DNA of 64,000 nt, taken from Endocalyx cinctus. Taxonomy: Eukaryota > Ascomycota > Sordariomycetes > Amphisphaeriales > Apiosporaceae. Positions 23,122 through 35,492 of the stretch are shown here, piece after piece. A program made the translations under genes and the position numbers. The stretch spans positions 469,345-533,344 of the forward strand of contig BCKC01000008.1 in assembly GCA_001600455.1 (NCBI GenBank), given 5' to 3'. The notes under the pieces were generated by a model that saw only the letters and a list, made by a program, of their open reading frames with translations, made no database searches and had not been told where the DNA came from. Each line of letters starts with the position of its first letter. The first letter of the stretch is position 1.

Positions 23122-24196
23122 CTAGTCTTCAGTCTCAGCTGCCGTGAGGTTTGTTATGTCCGAATCATCACTGTTTTCAGACTTTTCTCGTTCGTTATCA
23201 CCGCTGTCACCATCGTCCAAATTCACCAAACAATACTCTTGGCTGTCTTCCCACTGTTTCATTTGGTCCTCGGACGTGTTCTCGCGTCGCATTTCTCTTT
23301 CCGTTCCGTCGTCGTCCCACTTTTTCTTTATTTTGGGGGGTAACGGGACTTCTACCCCGTTACCTCCCATGGGTATAGCATGAACTAGAGCGATGGTATC
23401 TTCAAAAGTCGGGTTGTCTCCTTGAGACTCGTCTGCCTGCCCGTAACTTAACAACGTGCGAGTGAGCTCGATTGAATACGGGGCTAGCACTTCAACTTTC
23501 CAGACCGTAAACCAGCCGACGAATTCAAACGAGACTCCCTTTAGATCAAGACGTTGACTATTTTTGACTTGTTTGAAAACGGCGATGGGATAATACGGTG
23601 GCAGAGGAAGGTACGTGAATCGCGGGATTCTATCGTAGAGTATACCAGAAGACATCCATTCATCCATCGACGGTTCGCTCTCCGAGTTCTTGCGGTCGGT
23701 TTCAGACTCAGCCGTCAAAGTTGAATTTGGCCCCATACTTCCGCCTTCTGATTTTTGGATATCCTGCCCTCTCGCTCGTCTTTTTCTCTCGAATGGCTTC
23801 CAAAAGCGAACCCTTTCCTCTTCGTATCGTGCGTACTCGGGTAGAAATTCAAGGTTAGAACGTATAGCGACGGTCTTATCTTTCCCCCAGCCAGGATGAT
23901 CATGGGCAAAAAGCAGAAGATAGGCTAACTCGCCCGGATGGGCTTTTGAGTCGTGTGCTGCATATGGTCCGGGACGTTGAGATCCCTCCGGTTCGCCATC
24001 CCAAAAATAGTCGCGGATATCGAGTGCGTGATACAGATTTCGGTTTATGTTATCCGCCTGTTGCTCCTGCGAAGTAGCAGCCTGATTTCCGTGTCAATTT
24101 CGTCGGTCAATCTTACGCTTGTGCAAGTGGGTATATATCATCTTTATGTGGTGGTCTTCATGGTTTGTATATACCACTTACTTGAGAATTCATCAT
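23122..24196 (-). CDS. Uncharacterised two-exon protein, acidic C-terminus
   Basis: A 15-nt first exon (24196-24182, encoding MMNSQ) joins a long second exon (24081-23122) for 324 residues. The 100-nt intron has GTAAGT and a CAG acceptor, and an in-frame stop lies just upstream of exon 2, so a spliced start is required. Residues to about 110 are rich in aromatic and charged residues (LYHALDIRDYFWDGEPEG, AYLLLFAHDHPGWG), suggesting a folded domain. A second folded block near residues 150-240 contains IPRFTYLPLPPYYPI and FVGWFTVWKVEVLAP. The last ~80 residues are Asp/Glu/Ser-rich. No signal peptide or transmembrane segment. I do not recognise the family. Confidence 0.7.
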
Positions 24197-25074
24197 TTGA
24201 AGAGGTCGAACAAGATTCTACGGACGAGGGGTAGGGGCTGGAATACTTGCTTCCAATAAGCGAGATATGAAGTCCACGACCAAGTAGTAGCTTAAACGAA
24301 ATTTAAATCTAGGATATCACTAGATGTAGAAAAAAAAAATTAAAACTATATGAATAGCGATTCTTGATGCATTACACAGTTGGTTTTAATCATGATACAA
24401 GCAATATCCATCTTAGTGGATCCAATATATAATCCACTGACTTCAACATTCTTTGTTAGGACCCGTGGACGTAACTGCTATTTTTACTTATTCGTTCCTT
24501 CCTTTCTGAACATAAATAATAATTATGTGTTCGCGTCGCGTACCTTCCTAACACTGTCTCGTTCCAAATCATAACACTTTTATGATTCTTGAGCTTCAAA
24601 CAAGCTTCAAAGAAAGGAGAAGTAGGAAGACAAGGTACTCCTGATGTTCCAGTATTCTTTAAGTCTTACTATATAAATGAAACTGTTTTGTTTCCCTCAT
24701 ATTACATGTTAACAAGATAATATCTGATAATCTGATAACATTACGCTACATAGCTTAAATATAGTGACCGATAGAAAACAGAGCATCAGTCCAAGTCAAA
24801 AGGGTAGTCCTCAAGGCTAACGTAAAGTTTACGCCTAGGTGTATTTACCATGATCAAACCGAGACCAGGCTGGAATGATCAAAAGTCTAGCAAGGAATTA
24901 AATATTGGGTGAGCAGGACTAATAAGCTATTAATAATTATGTCCTATTCGAATTAATCTATCTTTTTCACTCTCTCTGCTTCCCCTCCCTCCTCCTCTCC
25001 TCTTGAACGTATTCGATATGTCCTCGAGAGAAAAAAGTAATATCACTTTATAGTCGAACTTAATATATTACATC
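24197..25074. other. Spacer with CT-rich promoter tract
   Basis: Mostly AT-rich. A dense pyrimidine tract (about 24965-25015, CTCTCTGCTTCCCCTCC-like) ends roughly 60 bp before the next start codon, a common feature of well-expressed fungal promoters. Confidence 0.5.
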
Positions 25075-25587
25075 ATGCTCATAATTATACCCTTTATTAT
25101 TATTATATTCTTTATGCTTTACCCCTTTACTAGAGCACAATGGGAAGTTACCTCTCAATGGGGACGTTGCGGCTCTTTGTACAAACGAGCGCAAGGAACG
25201 AGGGGAGGGTTGTTTGAATGCGCACTCGATATCGAGACCGCACGCTACGGTGTTAAGATCGCTAAAGGTGAAAGACCGAAGCAGATCTGCCCTTCCAGCT
25301 CTACCACCAAAATCTGGGTGAATGTCAACGAGCATACTCCCAACAAAGGGCCATTTTATTTCACCGCCCTAGAAATAGTCGACTTGATTCGCAAGGGTCA
25401 ATCTCAATGCTGCAAAATTGACACCATTGTCGATAACCCTAGGAGTTTCTATGATTCTTGCGGTGGTTGGGGTCGTAAGTGTCCGATTTTTTTTTACTAT
25501 TCATGGCATAGCAATACCTCTCCATTCGGACCATGCTGTACAACACGATGCGGTCTCCAACTTCCCCCAGAATACCTTTTAGCATAA
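25075..25587 (+). CDS. Small secreted cysteine-rich protein (candidate effector or wall/apoplast protein)
   Basis: The unspliced frame encodes 170 residues. Residues 1-21 are a very hydrophobic signal peptide (Ile/Phe-rich, ending TRA before QWEV). The mature part has ten cysteines at 32, 49, 72, 112, 113, 129, 136, 154, 155 and 159, an even number that could form five disulphides. No known domain recognised. An alternative is a 45-nt intron starting GTAAGTGTCC near 25475 and ending TAG near 25519; that would replace the last four cysteines and still leave an even six. Size, signal peptide and cysteine content resemble fungal secreted effectors, but host, role and even lifestyle are not shown by the sequence. 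It sits in a gene-poor block with only small genes around it. Confidence 0.66.
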   Translation: MLIIIPFIIIIFFMLYPFTRAQWEVTSQWGRCGSLYKRAQGTRGGLFECALDIETARYGVKIAKGERPKQICPSSSTTKIWVNVNEHTPNKGPFYFTALEIVDLIRKGQSQCCKIDTIVDNPRSFYDSCGGWGRKCPIFFYYSWHSNTSPFGPCCTTRCGLQLPPEYLLA

Positions 25588-26495
25588 TTCTAAACTATTT
25601 ATACTGAATTACAATTCTGGCATAGTCATCAGTACGGAAAACAACACTGACGACGTCATCGTCACTGTCAATAACGATGATAGCCCCGAACCTTTGGCAT
25701 GCATGTATCTCCCGAATTGTCCCTCGACTTAGATCATTCGTCCTGGCCACCAAGAAGAAAAAAAGGAAAACCTTAACTTCCACCTAGGTAGAAACTGTAC
25801 TTATCTTGGGCTAATTTTTATCTTAGTTTTAGTATTATACACTTAATAGCATAGCTATTTATTACGACTTTGCCGCGTGATATTAAGAGCTACAAGATAA
25901 GGGAACTTTCAATTATTAAAAATTAGATTTCAGCCGGGAGTTTTTGGAACCCGGTTAAAATCAAATGAGAGAGTTTCCGATATTCTAGGCAGCAAAATAC
26001 ATCTAGATGAGATGTTAGACCGGTATAATCATATACACCGAATAACCCCAATATCACGTAAGATACCAGCGAATATTCCTTGTGCACTCCAATTGCCGTA
26101 ATCCATCCAACGACTTATGACAAAATCAAAAATAATAATAGTAATGGCTCGTCGAGCTGTTTACTACATGCCATGTTCTGTTCGAGTGTATGTATATCCG
26201 ACGTGTCCGCATCCTTTTGAGGCGCAGGCGACTAGAGGCGTCAGCTCCATGACGAAACACTTTCGTTTCGTGAGAAGTGCAACCGGTCGAGGCACCCATC
26301 GATCCTCCGATATCTAGCTATGTGGCTGATTTAGTGACGCGGCGTCTGGGGTTACGCACGGCACTTCCTTTGACGGGCGAGACAGCCGACTAGACGGAGA
26401 ATTAAATAAGGAGCACACCCTTTTCATGGTCGGATGAAACGGAACTATATTTAGTATATCCCGTCAGCAGATTAAACCAACGTTAGAAAGTTGCA
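25588..26495. other. Spacer, no supported gene
   Basis: AT-rich. A 66-residue frame at 26117-26317 lacks signal peptide, domain or splice support. Confidence 0.5.
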
Positions 26496-26824
26496 ATGCA
26501 TCTCCGCACCGTCTTAATCCTCATTGAATTAACTCTTTCTGGGGTTTGTGTAGGCGGCGCTAAAGGCGAGGCTTATCATTAGTGAGTGTTGTTACACAGT
26601 TGGGAATTGAACGACATCGAAGTTATGCCCCGTCTGTAGCAAACTATAGCAAACCTCAAAACGAAAGAGCACTTCGTGCTCAGAGTCAAGTCAACATTTA
26701 CTACGAATATCCATGTAATTCAAGAGCCCTGGAACAATTACGAAGACTTCTACTTATACTCCCATCTATGAAGGAAAAAAGAGAAGAAAATAACTATAAT
26801 CGTGATTTCCTCGCGCTTAATTGA
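26496..26824 (+). CDS. Possible small secreted protein (86 residues, one intron)
   Basis: Exon 1 (26496-26581) encodes a hydrophobic leader, MHLRTVLILIELTLSGVCVG, with small residues suitable for signal peptidase near residues 18-22. A 68-nt intron with a GTGAGT donor and an ATAG acceptor joins it in frame to exon 2 (26650-26824). The mature protein is short, Arg/Glu/Gln-rich, with a single Tyr-Pro-Cys site near residue 48 and no second cysteine. It lies 0.9 kb from the cysteine-rich secreted gene on the same strand. The call rests only on the leader and the in-frame splice. It could be chance. Confidence 0.4.
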
Positions 26825-27948
26825 AGTCTGCTCTGAAACGATGTAGTCTGAGTCTATCCTCTGTTTCATAGAGAATATTGAGAGTGATAGGAAACATGTT
26901 GCACGCACAACCAATCATTCCTCTTCCTACAGTTGAAACACTCCTATATGACTTCTCGTTGGTCAACATTAAATATCCCGAGTCTTTTAGATCATAATGC
27001 CGTCCATGATGGACATTTTGGGTTAGAGGAAGAGGACAAATCCTTACAATGACAAGAAAACGAGCATATTATGTTCACAAAAGGCCTGTTATCTTGCCTG
27101 GATTTGATCCTACTCATGATTTGGTACCATGGGCCATCCTTCTGCATAAACATACGTATCTCTCACCTCCGGTACAGGACAACAACGCATGCATAAACCA
27201 ATTAGATTTACCAACTGCTTCTTTATCTCTTGAACAACAAGGTCAGGCCTACATATCATTTTTCTCACCGGTGGAAACGTCAAAGCAATGTCCAGAAGTA
27301 TAGAGACATACGCCGTTGAATTTATGGAAAGTTTGATATTGAGAAGAAAGTAGGATATGCCTCCCCTTTTCACCCTCGTAAACTCGACGGGATGGAGCTA
27401 GTTTTTCCGAGCACGAGCTTTCTCGGAAAAGGAATTAAAGGTAAAACGTATATCCCGAACGAGTGGGTCTTCATAAGAATGATGTAATTATGAAAAATCA
27501 ACTCAAATCATGCAAATGCAAACGCAAATGCGAACGCAATTATTCCAGTATTCCCGACTAATCACCATTTTTCTTTCTCTATCAAAAATACCACTCAGCC
27601 ACCATTTTCGAACATGCCTAAGTTAATATTGATATTGTACAGCACTCTACTGTTACCCAACCTACCAAGCACCCGACCTACCCGTAGATTAGGCCTTCAG
27701 GTTCTTAACCCGTATTACTGAACATTGCCATCACTTCTCCACCTCACTCCGGCCCCCTCTGATGTACTCTACTCATTTAGATCAAGGCGGCCGACCACAC
27801 CGCTACCATTATTTATTGGCTGAATATTCCAATAACTGCTGCTGCCTAACTATTTACTCCACTTCTCATGTAATGTGGGATAAAATCCCGAATCTAGACT
27901 ATATCGGAGCTTATCAACTAGTGTACAGCATTTCAGCTCGCGATAATA
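26825..27948. other. Spacer with weak open frames
   Basis: An 84-residue frame at 27049-27303 and a 35-residue leader-like frame starting near 27614 (MPKLILILYSTLLLP) look slightly coding-like, but neither has a domain or a splice partner I can support. Confidence 0.4.
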
Positions 27949-28459
27949 TTGACACCCCCCCCCTCCTCTATCCTCAATACCAGTGAATCAATATATAATA
28001 TATTTTTAGATACAATCCAATACTCCAGTGAAAGCTTTACTCATACAAGAAGTATGGTACAGGAACTGCCCAATTTTGAGATATTATATACTGTATTCAT
28101 GTTGAAATCTGTCGTGCACTCCCGTACCGAAGCGGCGTTGGCCTGTGCGTCCATCGTGATACATAATAAGGCAAACAGACCTCGACTCTTGGTAGTATAT
28201 AGAGGCTCTCGAAGAGTGGGGCTTCTAAGTATGCTATATGTACAGAGTCCTACGTAATATATACGCACTGGGCGGTGACCGAGAGATGACGGCGGAGGTT
28301 CTCTTTCTCACCTTGCATAACGGCTCACCTAGCTCACCGTTCATTTCTCGTGAGAAGCATGTATGGCTCTTCTTTCCTTTCTCCGTCGCCCAGTCGCCTA
28401 AAATATCCACACTTTACCCTCGGAGCTCCATTTTGTTAACGTATGCTACATACGCGTAG
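27949..28459 (+). pseudogene. Possible decayed Nudix-hydrolase fragment
   Basis: One frame reads ACASIVIHNKANRPRLLVVY near 28135-28195, matching the layout of the beta strand before the Nudix box in the gene at 19080 (SCGTVTV then RPKVLVVY). A second, overlapping frame downstream reads TAEVLFLTLHNG and HVWLFFPF, loosely like the strand pair after the box. The catalytic REUXEEXG helix is not found between them, so if this is a Nudix copy its centre is gone. The similarity is short and judged by eye. Confidence 0.22.
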
Positions 28460-31400
28460 TGGCACAGCATGCGGTGGAAGGGTAAGTACGTAGTATATGT
28501 TAAAGGTCACTCTTAGCATATACTCCCATCAGCTAAACGGAACACGCGTATTGAGCTAGTATACAATCAGCCGGGATGCCTCGTGACACTAAACCTGATA
28601 CCCGGCTGCCCGGGTGCCTTGACTGGGTATTGTTCCTCAAAGCGTATAACCGACCGGGATCCCGCATTGCTACACATTTCTCGGCTACGTACCTTCCATC
28701 GCGGCAAGGGAGCCTCTAGGAGTTGACTATTTTTCCATTCTAGAAATCTTCGGATGAGAAAATAAAAGCAGTTCGTGCTTGTATCTGCCGACGCGAAGTG
28801 TGAACATGCGCAGCGTAGCGTGTCGATTTTATGTTTCACGACACATATATTACATCCCTCCTAAATATGCTTTATCTGTGCAGGGATCACAGAGTGAATA
28901 AATGACCTATCGGATCTTGTGTCGGCGACGATCAAACCAGAGCGGATGTGTCTGCTGCACCCTAATTATCGTTTCCGTAATGTCACTTGCCGAAAAATGT
29001 GATACATCAACTGGATCACTCTTTGCCTTACTGATGCGCGAAAAAAAAGTCGACCGCGAACCGTCCATATATATTAAAGAAACGCCCAGTCACTTTCTGA
29101 ATGGGAGAATGGTAGGAGAATGGCAGTGACGATGTCCACACACAACATCAATGAAACCAATCTAGATGGCCGGTCGAGGTCAGGCTCCAACCCCAACCGC
29201 TTACGGTCAACTGATAGGTTCATTTCGGGAAGGACCAAGAAGACACTCTGGCCCTATCACACGCGGTAAGGCAACCAACTGCTGCTGTTACTGTCCCTCT
29301 TTTCACGGGTGTCTCTTTGCCGGTGAAGCTTGGTTGTCTCGGGAGTCGGAGAAAGGTGCGGCGAAGGAGGGAAAAAGGGGGTCTTCATCAAAGACAAGTT
29401 ACGTATTGTATGTTTCCTCAATTGATAACTGACCGACGCCAAAGACGATCGTTTGAGCCCTACAGGTGCAGCGCACATAGATTATGCAGCTGCATCGAAG
29501 ATTTAGAATCTAGTGGTAGTTGCCAGCGCAGAAGTGAAACCTTTGACGCATGAAATCCCACCATCAGGAATGAAAACCGACCGATGAAGTTCATATGCTA
29601 GATGATTTCAAAAAAGTACAGCAGCTAAACCAAGCGCCAAAACGTCGAACCAAGTCGCCCCCACCCCAATATTTTGACCTATCGTCAAATTATGCGCTAT
29701 GATGCACGAGGTTTTATTCATGACAGAAGTCCATGCATAACAATATACGAAAAGTCGAACGTCACGTCACGCACGTGGTTGCCCCGGGACAGTCTCCGTT
29801 TCGCCCGCCACTCGGGCGACCATCGGGTACCACAACGTAGCAAAACATGGTCCAAAGGAGAACATTTACCAGAAATGTCGCTTTTTCGAAAAAGCCCCCA
29901 CACAATGTGACGGGAAGGAATCTGATCGAAATATTGGACACGAACAGCGAATACGGTGCAACGAGGGCGACTGCATAGATCGGGGCGCAGTGGGGTCTCG
30001 AACGCGCCGACCTACATCAACGCGACGTAATGGAGTATTTCTCGATAAAGATGGGCGTTCCTGTTTTGTTTATTTTTCTTTTTTATCCCCCAATTTCCGT
30101 AGCTGATTTATATGGTATTATTGGTTCGAAATGAAACCACGTATTTGGGCCGCAGAGAGGTCCGCGAGCCTGCCTTTCAGCCGAACGCACGACCAGCCTC
30201 CTATTTAATAAGGCTGATGAAATCTATACGTAGGGGAAAGTGGATCGTCATGAACAGCTGTCGCCTTCGGTAAAGAGTGTGGATGTTTTTTTTTTATTCA
30301 GTCCGAGTTTTTGGACCCCAGCTCCCTACACATTTTCGCGTTGTCAAGGGACAGAAGGAAGGGAGCAAGAAGAGGGATTCCCTTCCTTTCGTGGACGGAG
30401 CCTTACCTTCGAGCTTGTTGATCTATCATGTTTGGGTACCGATTTATCAACAGGCAGAACAAGGCAGCGGAGAGGAGTATCCCGTCTGACGAAGGGGTGT
30501 ACGTTCATCACGTTGCGGCTCTCGTCAATAGGAATCATACACGTGCCCCTTCCCTCGGTCAAACCGTAGTATCAACATGCGGCTCTTCGCTAGTCTTACG
30601 GGGACCGATTCGCAGCACAGAACACGACGAGGCAAACACGATATCGACGGACTCGGTAACTCGTTTTGCCCGCCACTGCTACGTTGCCGGGGATGAAATG
30701 GGGGGGAGGAGCTGATAGATGCTCCCTAGGCCGACGGTGCCATTTAGGAGACGTGGCTGGCTGGATGACCTGCTAGCTTTTATCGTGTATGGGAAGGCTC
30801 TCGGTCGTTACCATGTCCTGCGTCGCCTGCGGACTACGATAGGATAAACTCCTTGGAAACTCGACACGGGATTGGAGGTAAGGGAAAACGAGGTATCAGT
30901 ATCAGTGACACCTCTGCTGCCTATCAGGCCAACATACAGAGAAAAGAGTCGAGAACGTCTTTTACGTAATGGTGTGAAGTACAGTGTAATATTCTTTAAT
31001 TATATGTTGGCATAGGGACTACGTCAATATATATCTATGTATATAGATTCGCTCAGGTAGAACCACGGTCCGATTATTATCGATATCATATGCTCATGAA
31101 ACGGCACGGGATCTAGAATAGCCATTCATGCTATTCGCGAGGGTGATATCGAGAAATTAAGCTAACCATCTAGGTAATGTTCTACAGTATATTCAGTCCT
31201 TAGCGTCAAGCTAGCCAAAAGGGGGTGGTCAGATCATCCTGGCAACACCACATTGGCTGTTATCATATTCATGAACTGTCAATCAACCCACACGTGATAG
31301 ACGCCCATTGGAATTGTATATCATTTGAATAAGACTTATAATAATAAAATAATCATGACGAAGGACGCGAGGCAACTTTGCTTCAACGTGTATAGGTATC

Positions 31401-34400
31401 CTCCATAGGTCGCATTCTTTGCCTAGACGACTAGAAAGGACCTTCCTATCTCTATCACCGAGCCTCATGTGGAAGAAAATTTTCCGAGGCCCATTTACGT
31501 AAATTCATTGGTCATAGAGTGGGATGAGATTGATTAGATATAAGAAGCTGATAATTATATCATTAGCGTGCTGACAGTTAGTCGATGATATATATAATGA
31601 AACAGCCCCCCCTTTTTTTCTCTCCCCGAGACAAGGGCTGATGCGGCGACATCCCACGGCATTGAATGAATTGTCCGAAATGAGGCTCATTCTGCATGGC
31701 AGATCGTATACCCGTCGGTATAGAAATCTCTCGTGATGACCCGATTCAAAGAACCACGTTCTTCTTCAGGCTGCAAGTGGCTCGAGGACGATCTAACGAT
31801 GACACAGTGGCTAGACTTGACGCGAGTTAGCTTGCGACGATCCTTGGATAGGGGAAAAAAATTCTATGAGGACCAAATATAATCCGGCAGGCTGCCATAA
31901 GCTTTTCGAAAAAGCGGTCGGAGTAGATCCAATGGCTCTCGTTGAAATAATAAATAAATAAACGGTGCTGTAAGTACAGGGGTGCTCCTTTCTGGCTGAG
32001 GGCTGAAACCGAGGGCTGAAGAAGTTGGTTCTTGGATATCATTCCCATTGCATCGAGAGAAGAAACGGATCAGGAAAAGAAAATCCTAGGCATTCATATG
32101 AGAAGAGATATTGATTGGACCGCATGCTTGGGCGACTTTAAATCCCTCCACGGCGGCAATCTCGCTCAATAGATCAACACGCAAAGGCACAGATTCGATC
32201 GATTTCGATGTTGAAAAGTGAGATGATGGCTGCTGATAGTCATAAACAACGTCCACTATAGTACGTGGCTCTTGGCTGCCTCGAGGGTGGTAGTCGTAGG
32301 CAGTTACCTGGTATTCTGATATCCGCTGGAAGCCAGCCTATGGATGAGTCAAAGAGGAGGCGAATTGAAACGAAGCACACTGAGGACCAACTTCGTGATA
32401 GAATTTTCCGTGCTATGTGTAGCCATAATCCCGAGAATCTTGCTGCCTCTTCAGGAGGCGAAAAAGCCGAACCCCGAGTCCTCGCCACTTAGCATAAAAG
32501 CTTTTTTGATAGACTTTGAGGCGATATCCATTTCTCACTCAAAACTTCAGAAATCTTCTCCTTGGTTCCAAATGGAATTCCGATGAAATGAAATCTCAAA
32601 TCCGTATGTCACCCCAAAGGTTGTATCGTTCGTATTGCTCCGTGTTAGAAGTCCTTGCACGTAATCTGGAAATAAAAAGGGGCAAGACTAGTTAAATTTT
32701 TTTTTATCGGAAAATTTAGCAACGCCTCACTCGGGTAGCTGAAATTCTGAATCAAAGAACATCTTTGGCATTTCACTGGACGTTCAAGTTATATGAGTGT
32801 GGCGACGAAGGTGGCGCAAGGGACTTACGACATGAAAAGGCTACCCCACATATCGGAGTTGCCTATTCGCTGTTGCAGCCAGCACACAAAATTCGGAATT
32901 TGATCCATTCATATCCATTACTCAGGAGATCACAGGACCACGGTTCTCAGCTGCATCATCAACTCTCTTTTTTTTTTCTTCACTTCATGCTGACCAAGGA
33001 ATAAGTATATACTCGCGTCGCGAACTCCGTGACGCGGAAGAGCGGATTCTTACGGCCATTCGAATAATTGAAAATGACAATATGCACGCCAGGCAGCCCG
33101 CAGGCTTCAGATGGAAAGACCACATGATACGAAGGAAGTTTCGTGGTCGGCGAGACCCGGACTGCCGGGGTGAGACCTGATAGATTATGAGTCGTATGGA
33201 TGGATCTCGTCATATTTGAGAATGTGGCACGTTCCTATGGATGATTTGCTTATAACACCACATACGCGAGAGTAGAGTATGTCGACGAGACATGACCTCT
33301 TTGAGGCTGAATTATGATCCTACCATATATTTCCAGAATTGATTTGAAGTGTATATATAAAGAAGTGATAAAAGTATAAATTTAGGCTCCGCAAGGGAAT
33401 TGGAAACGTCTAGGGATTCAGATTTTGATCGAAGGAAGGAGTTCGAAGGCTGTGCTTCGTCTCTTGTAACATAAGACTGACGTGATGAAGATAGTAATTT
33501 GAATACAAACAATCCCAATAGAAGTGGAACATTAATTTAATAACTTTGCTCTATTAAAAAGGTCAAAGTAGATAAGGGAGAGGAGAGCGCCAGGTCCTGA
33601 AGATAGAAATATACCGAGTACTAGGAATCTAGATAATACTAGTTAGATAATACTACGTAGTTTAGTTTATACTGACTTTGACTTATTTTGGTAGGGATAA
33701 TATCCTGGTAGCGCTAGAATGTGTTTGCCTACTTGATATTCATAGATAGTTAGCTTAGCATCCCACTTAAGCAAGCATGTTACCGCATTGCTGCTGACTT
33801 CAATATCTACACGTCTTAACAAGTTTTCGGTGAGTCGCCTACTTTTTCCCTTTTTTTTTTCTTGTCGATTGGCTGCCTGGTTGCCTACTATTATAGCCTT
33901 ACGACAAGTACGGCTTTCATTACCCCTTACTTGCTGTCGCACACGCTCTTCTAGCCTCCGAATTCCCAAGTCCTCAACCAACACAAACTTCTAACTTGTC
34001 CTATCCAAAAGAAAGTTTTCATTTGTCTTGTCCAGCCTCGCCATTTATATTTCGGTATATTCGCTGAATCGAGATTCGGAAGGGAAAAGGACTAAGACAA
34101 GGTTGTAGAATGCGGTCGATTGATGGGCGTACGTTTCGGGATAGGATAGGATTGTTGTTTTGCCTAATGAATCTCGCACATGATTTCGGTGAAATGAATG
34201 ATAGAAATCATTTTAAAGGTGAAAAAACTTAATGCGCTTCGAAGTTGAGGTTTAAATTTTATTTTGTACACGGGAGAATACTAGGTAAATAGAAGGAAAA
34301 AAAACCCTGAGAACCAAGGGAAATGTTTTTAAGGAAGGGTGCGCGAACCATGAGTGAGGCTCAAATTTGAGGCGGGGTCAAGCTCAACTTAACGGAGTAC

Positions 34401-35481
34401 TATTAACTACCTTAGGTACCTTTACAAGGTATATTCATTATTGCTTGCCTTACTTAAATAGTGCACGTACTAAATTTATTATTTAACCCCCTCATTTAAT
34501 ATTAATATCACACCCTATGGTATTTGTTAGTACTTGCTCGCGACCCTACCTGCCTACGTATATCCCCATAGATGGTTGCCGTATATAGTTGCCTTATAGG
34601 TACTATAATAATAGTCTGTAGTCTGCTGTCCAGTCAGTATTCCTGCGTCGGCCTTCTAGCGACAGTTCTCAAAGAAATCATCGTATTTACAACTTCACTA
34701 TGCAGGTCCTTGACCTCATTTTTTTATCTATCTCTTTACTACGTTCTCATGGTTGTGGTTCCATTACTAAAGAATCTTTAGAGAATCTAATGAATTGAAG
34801 TTAGTACAGTACCATACTTTTCCATCCAAGTTTATACCGCATTATTCACCATTCACCATTCACCATTCACCATTCACCACTCACTATTACCCTATTTTAC
34901 AGTCACCGTAATCCCCCATTATTCCCCTCTCGATCTGCTATCATCTTATTCACACAGATCTTTATTCAATTCATCATATTTCTCCGTGGAAAATCCCATT
35001 TTCTATGTACTTAAAAAGGCCTTCTGTCAAAATCTTGGTTCAATTCCAATCTCGCATATTCCACCTTTCATTCTCTTCTACGTATTTTCATTTTTCCCAT
35101 GGGCTGTATCAATTTTAGTGGAGTCAAGTTTAAAAAAAATCAAGCTGTCGCATCCTCGTATTTTTTTTTACCTTTAGGCTGTCATTTACCAACTTTGAGG
35201 CCTCACCACTGATTGCATGCTGCCTGAAACTCAATCATTAATGTATCTCATATATCTCATTCTTCTACCCTCATCTTCGATAATTCTCTATTCTTTACAA
35301 AACACAAAAGTCTTTGTTTTTCTTAGTCCTTTTTTTATGGCAAACTTGAACCCTTCAACTTACTCTCATCTTACGATTACTGGAATTCCAAAACATTTCC
35401 ACTAATATCCCGATAGATAGATACCGCAACATCTGTCTCAATATCTCGTGTTTTTAAATTTAATGAAGAAAAAAGAAGAAA
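28460..35481. other. 7-kb gene desert
   Basis: Many short frames on both strands, none with a recognisable domain, leader or consistent splice sites. Contains five exact ATTCACC units at 34844-34878. The part from about 28.9 to 30.8 kb is less AT-rich than its surroundings and may include decayed coding or repeat sequence. The last kilobase before 35481 is pyrimidine-rich and probably includes the promoter and leader of the EST1-like gene. Confidence 0.5.
34844..34878 (+). repeat. Five tandem ATTCACC units
   Basis: Exact 7-bp tandem repeat, 35 bp, followed by a degenerate sixth unit. Located about 600 bp upstream of the EST1-like gene. Confidence 0.95.
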
Positions 35482-35492
35482 ATGCCGGATAA
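35463..35492 (+). promoter_or_regulatory. Upstream ORF overlapping the start codon of the EST1-like gene
   Basis: An ATG at 35463 opens a nine-codon reading frame that ends TAA at 35490-35492, ten bases past the main ATG at 35482 and in another frame. Ribosomes starting here would pass the main start, so if the mRNA includes it, translation of the main protein should depend on leaky scanning. Whether the transcript begins upstream of 35463 is unknown. Confidence 0.55.

Noticed and set aside
33667..33994. Overlapping 105- and 68-residue frames on opposite strands
   Set aside because: No domain or splice support on either strand and composition typical of spacer.
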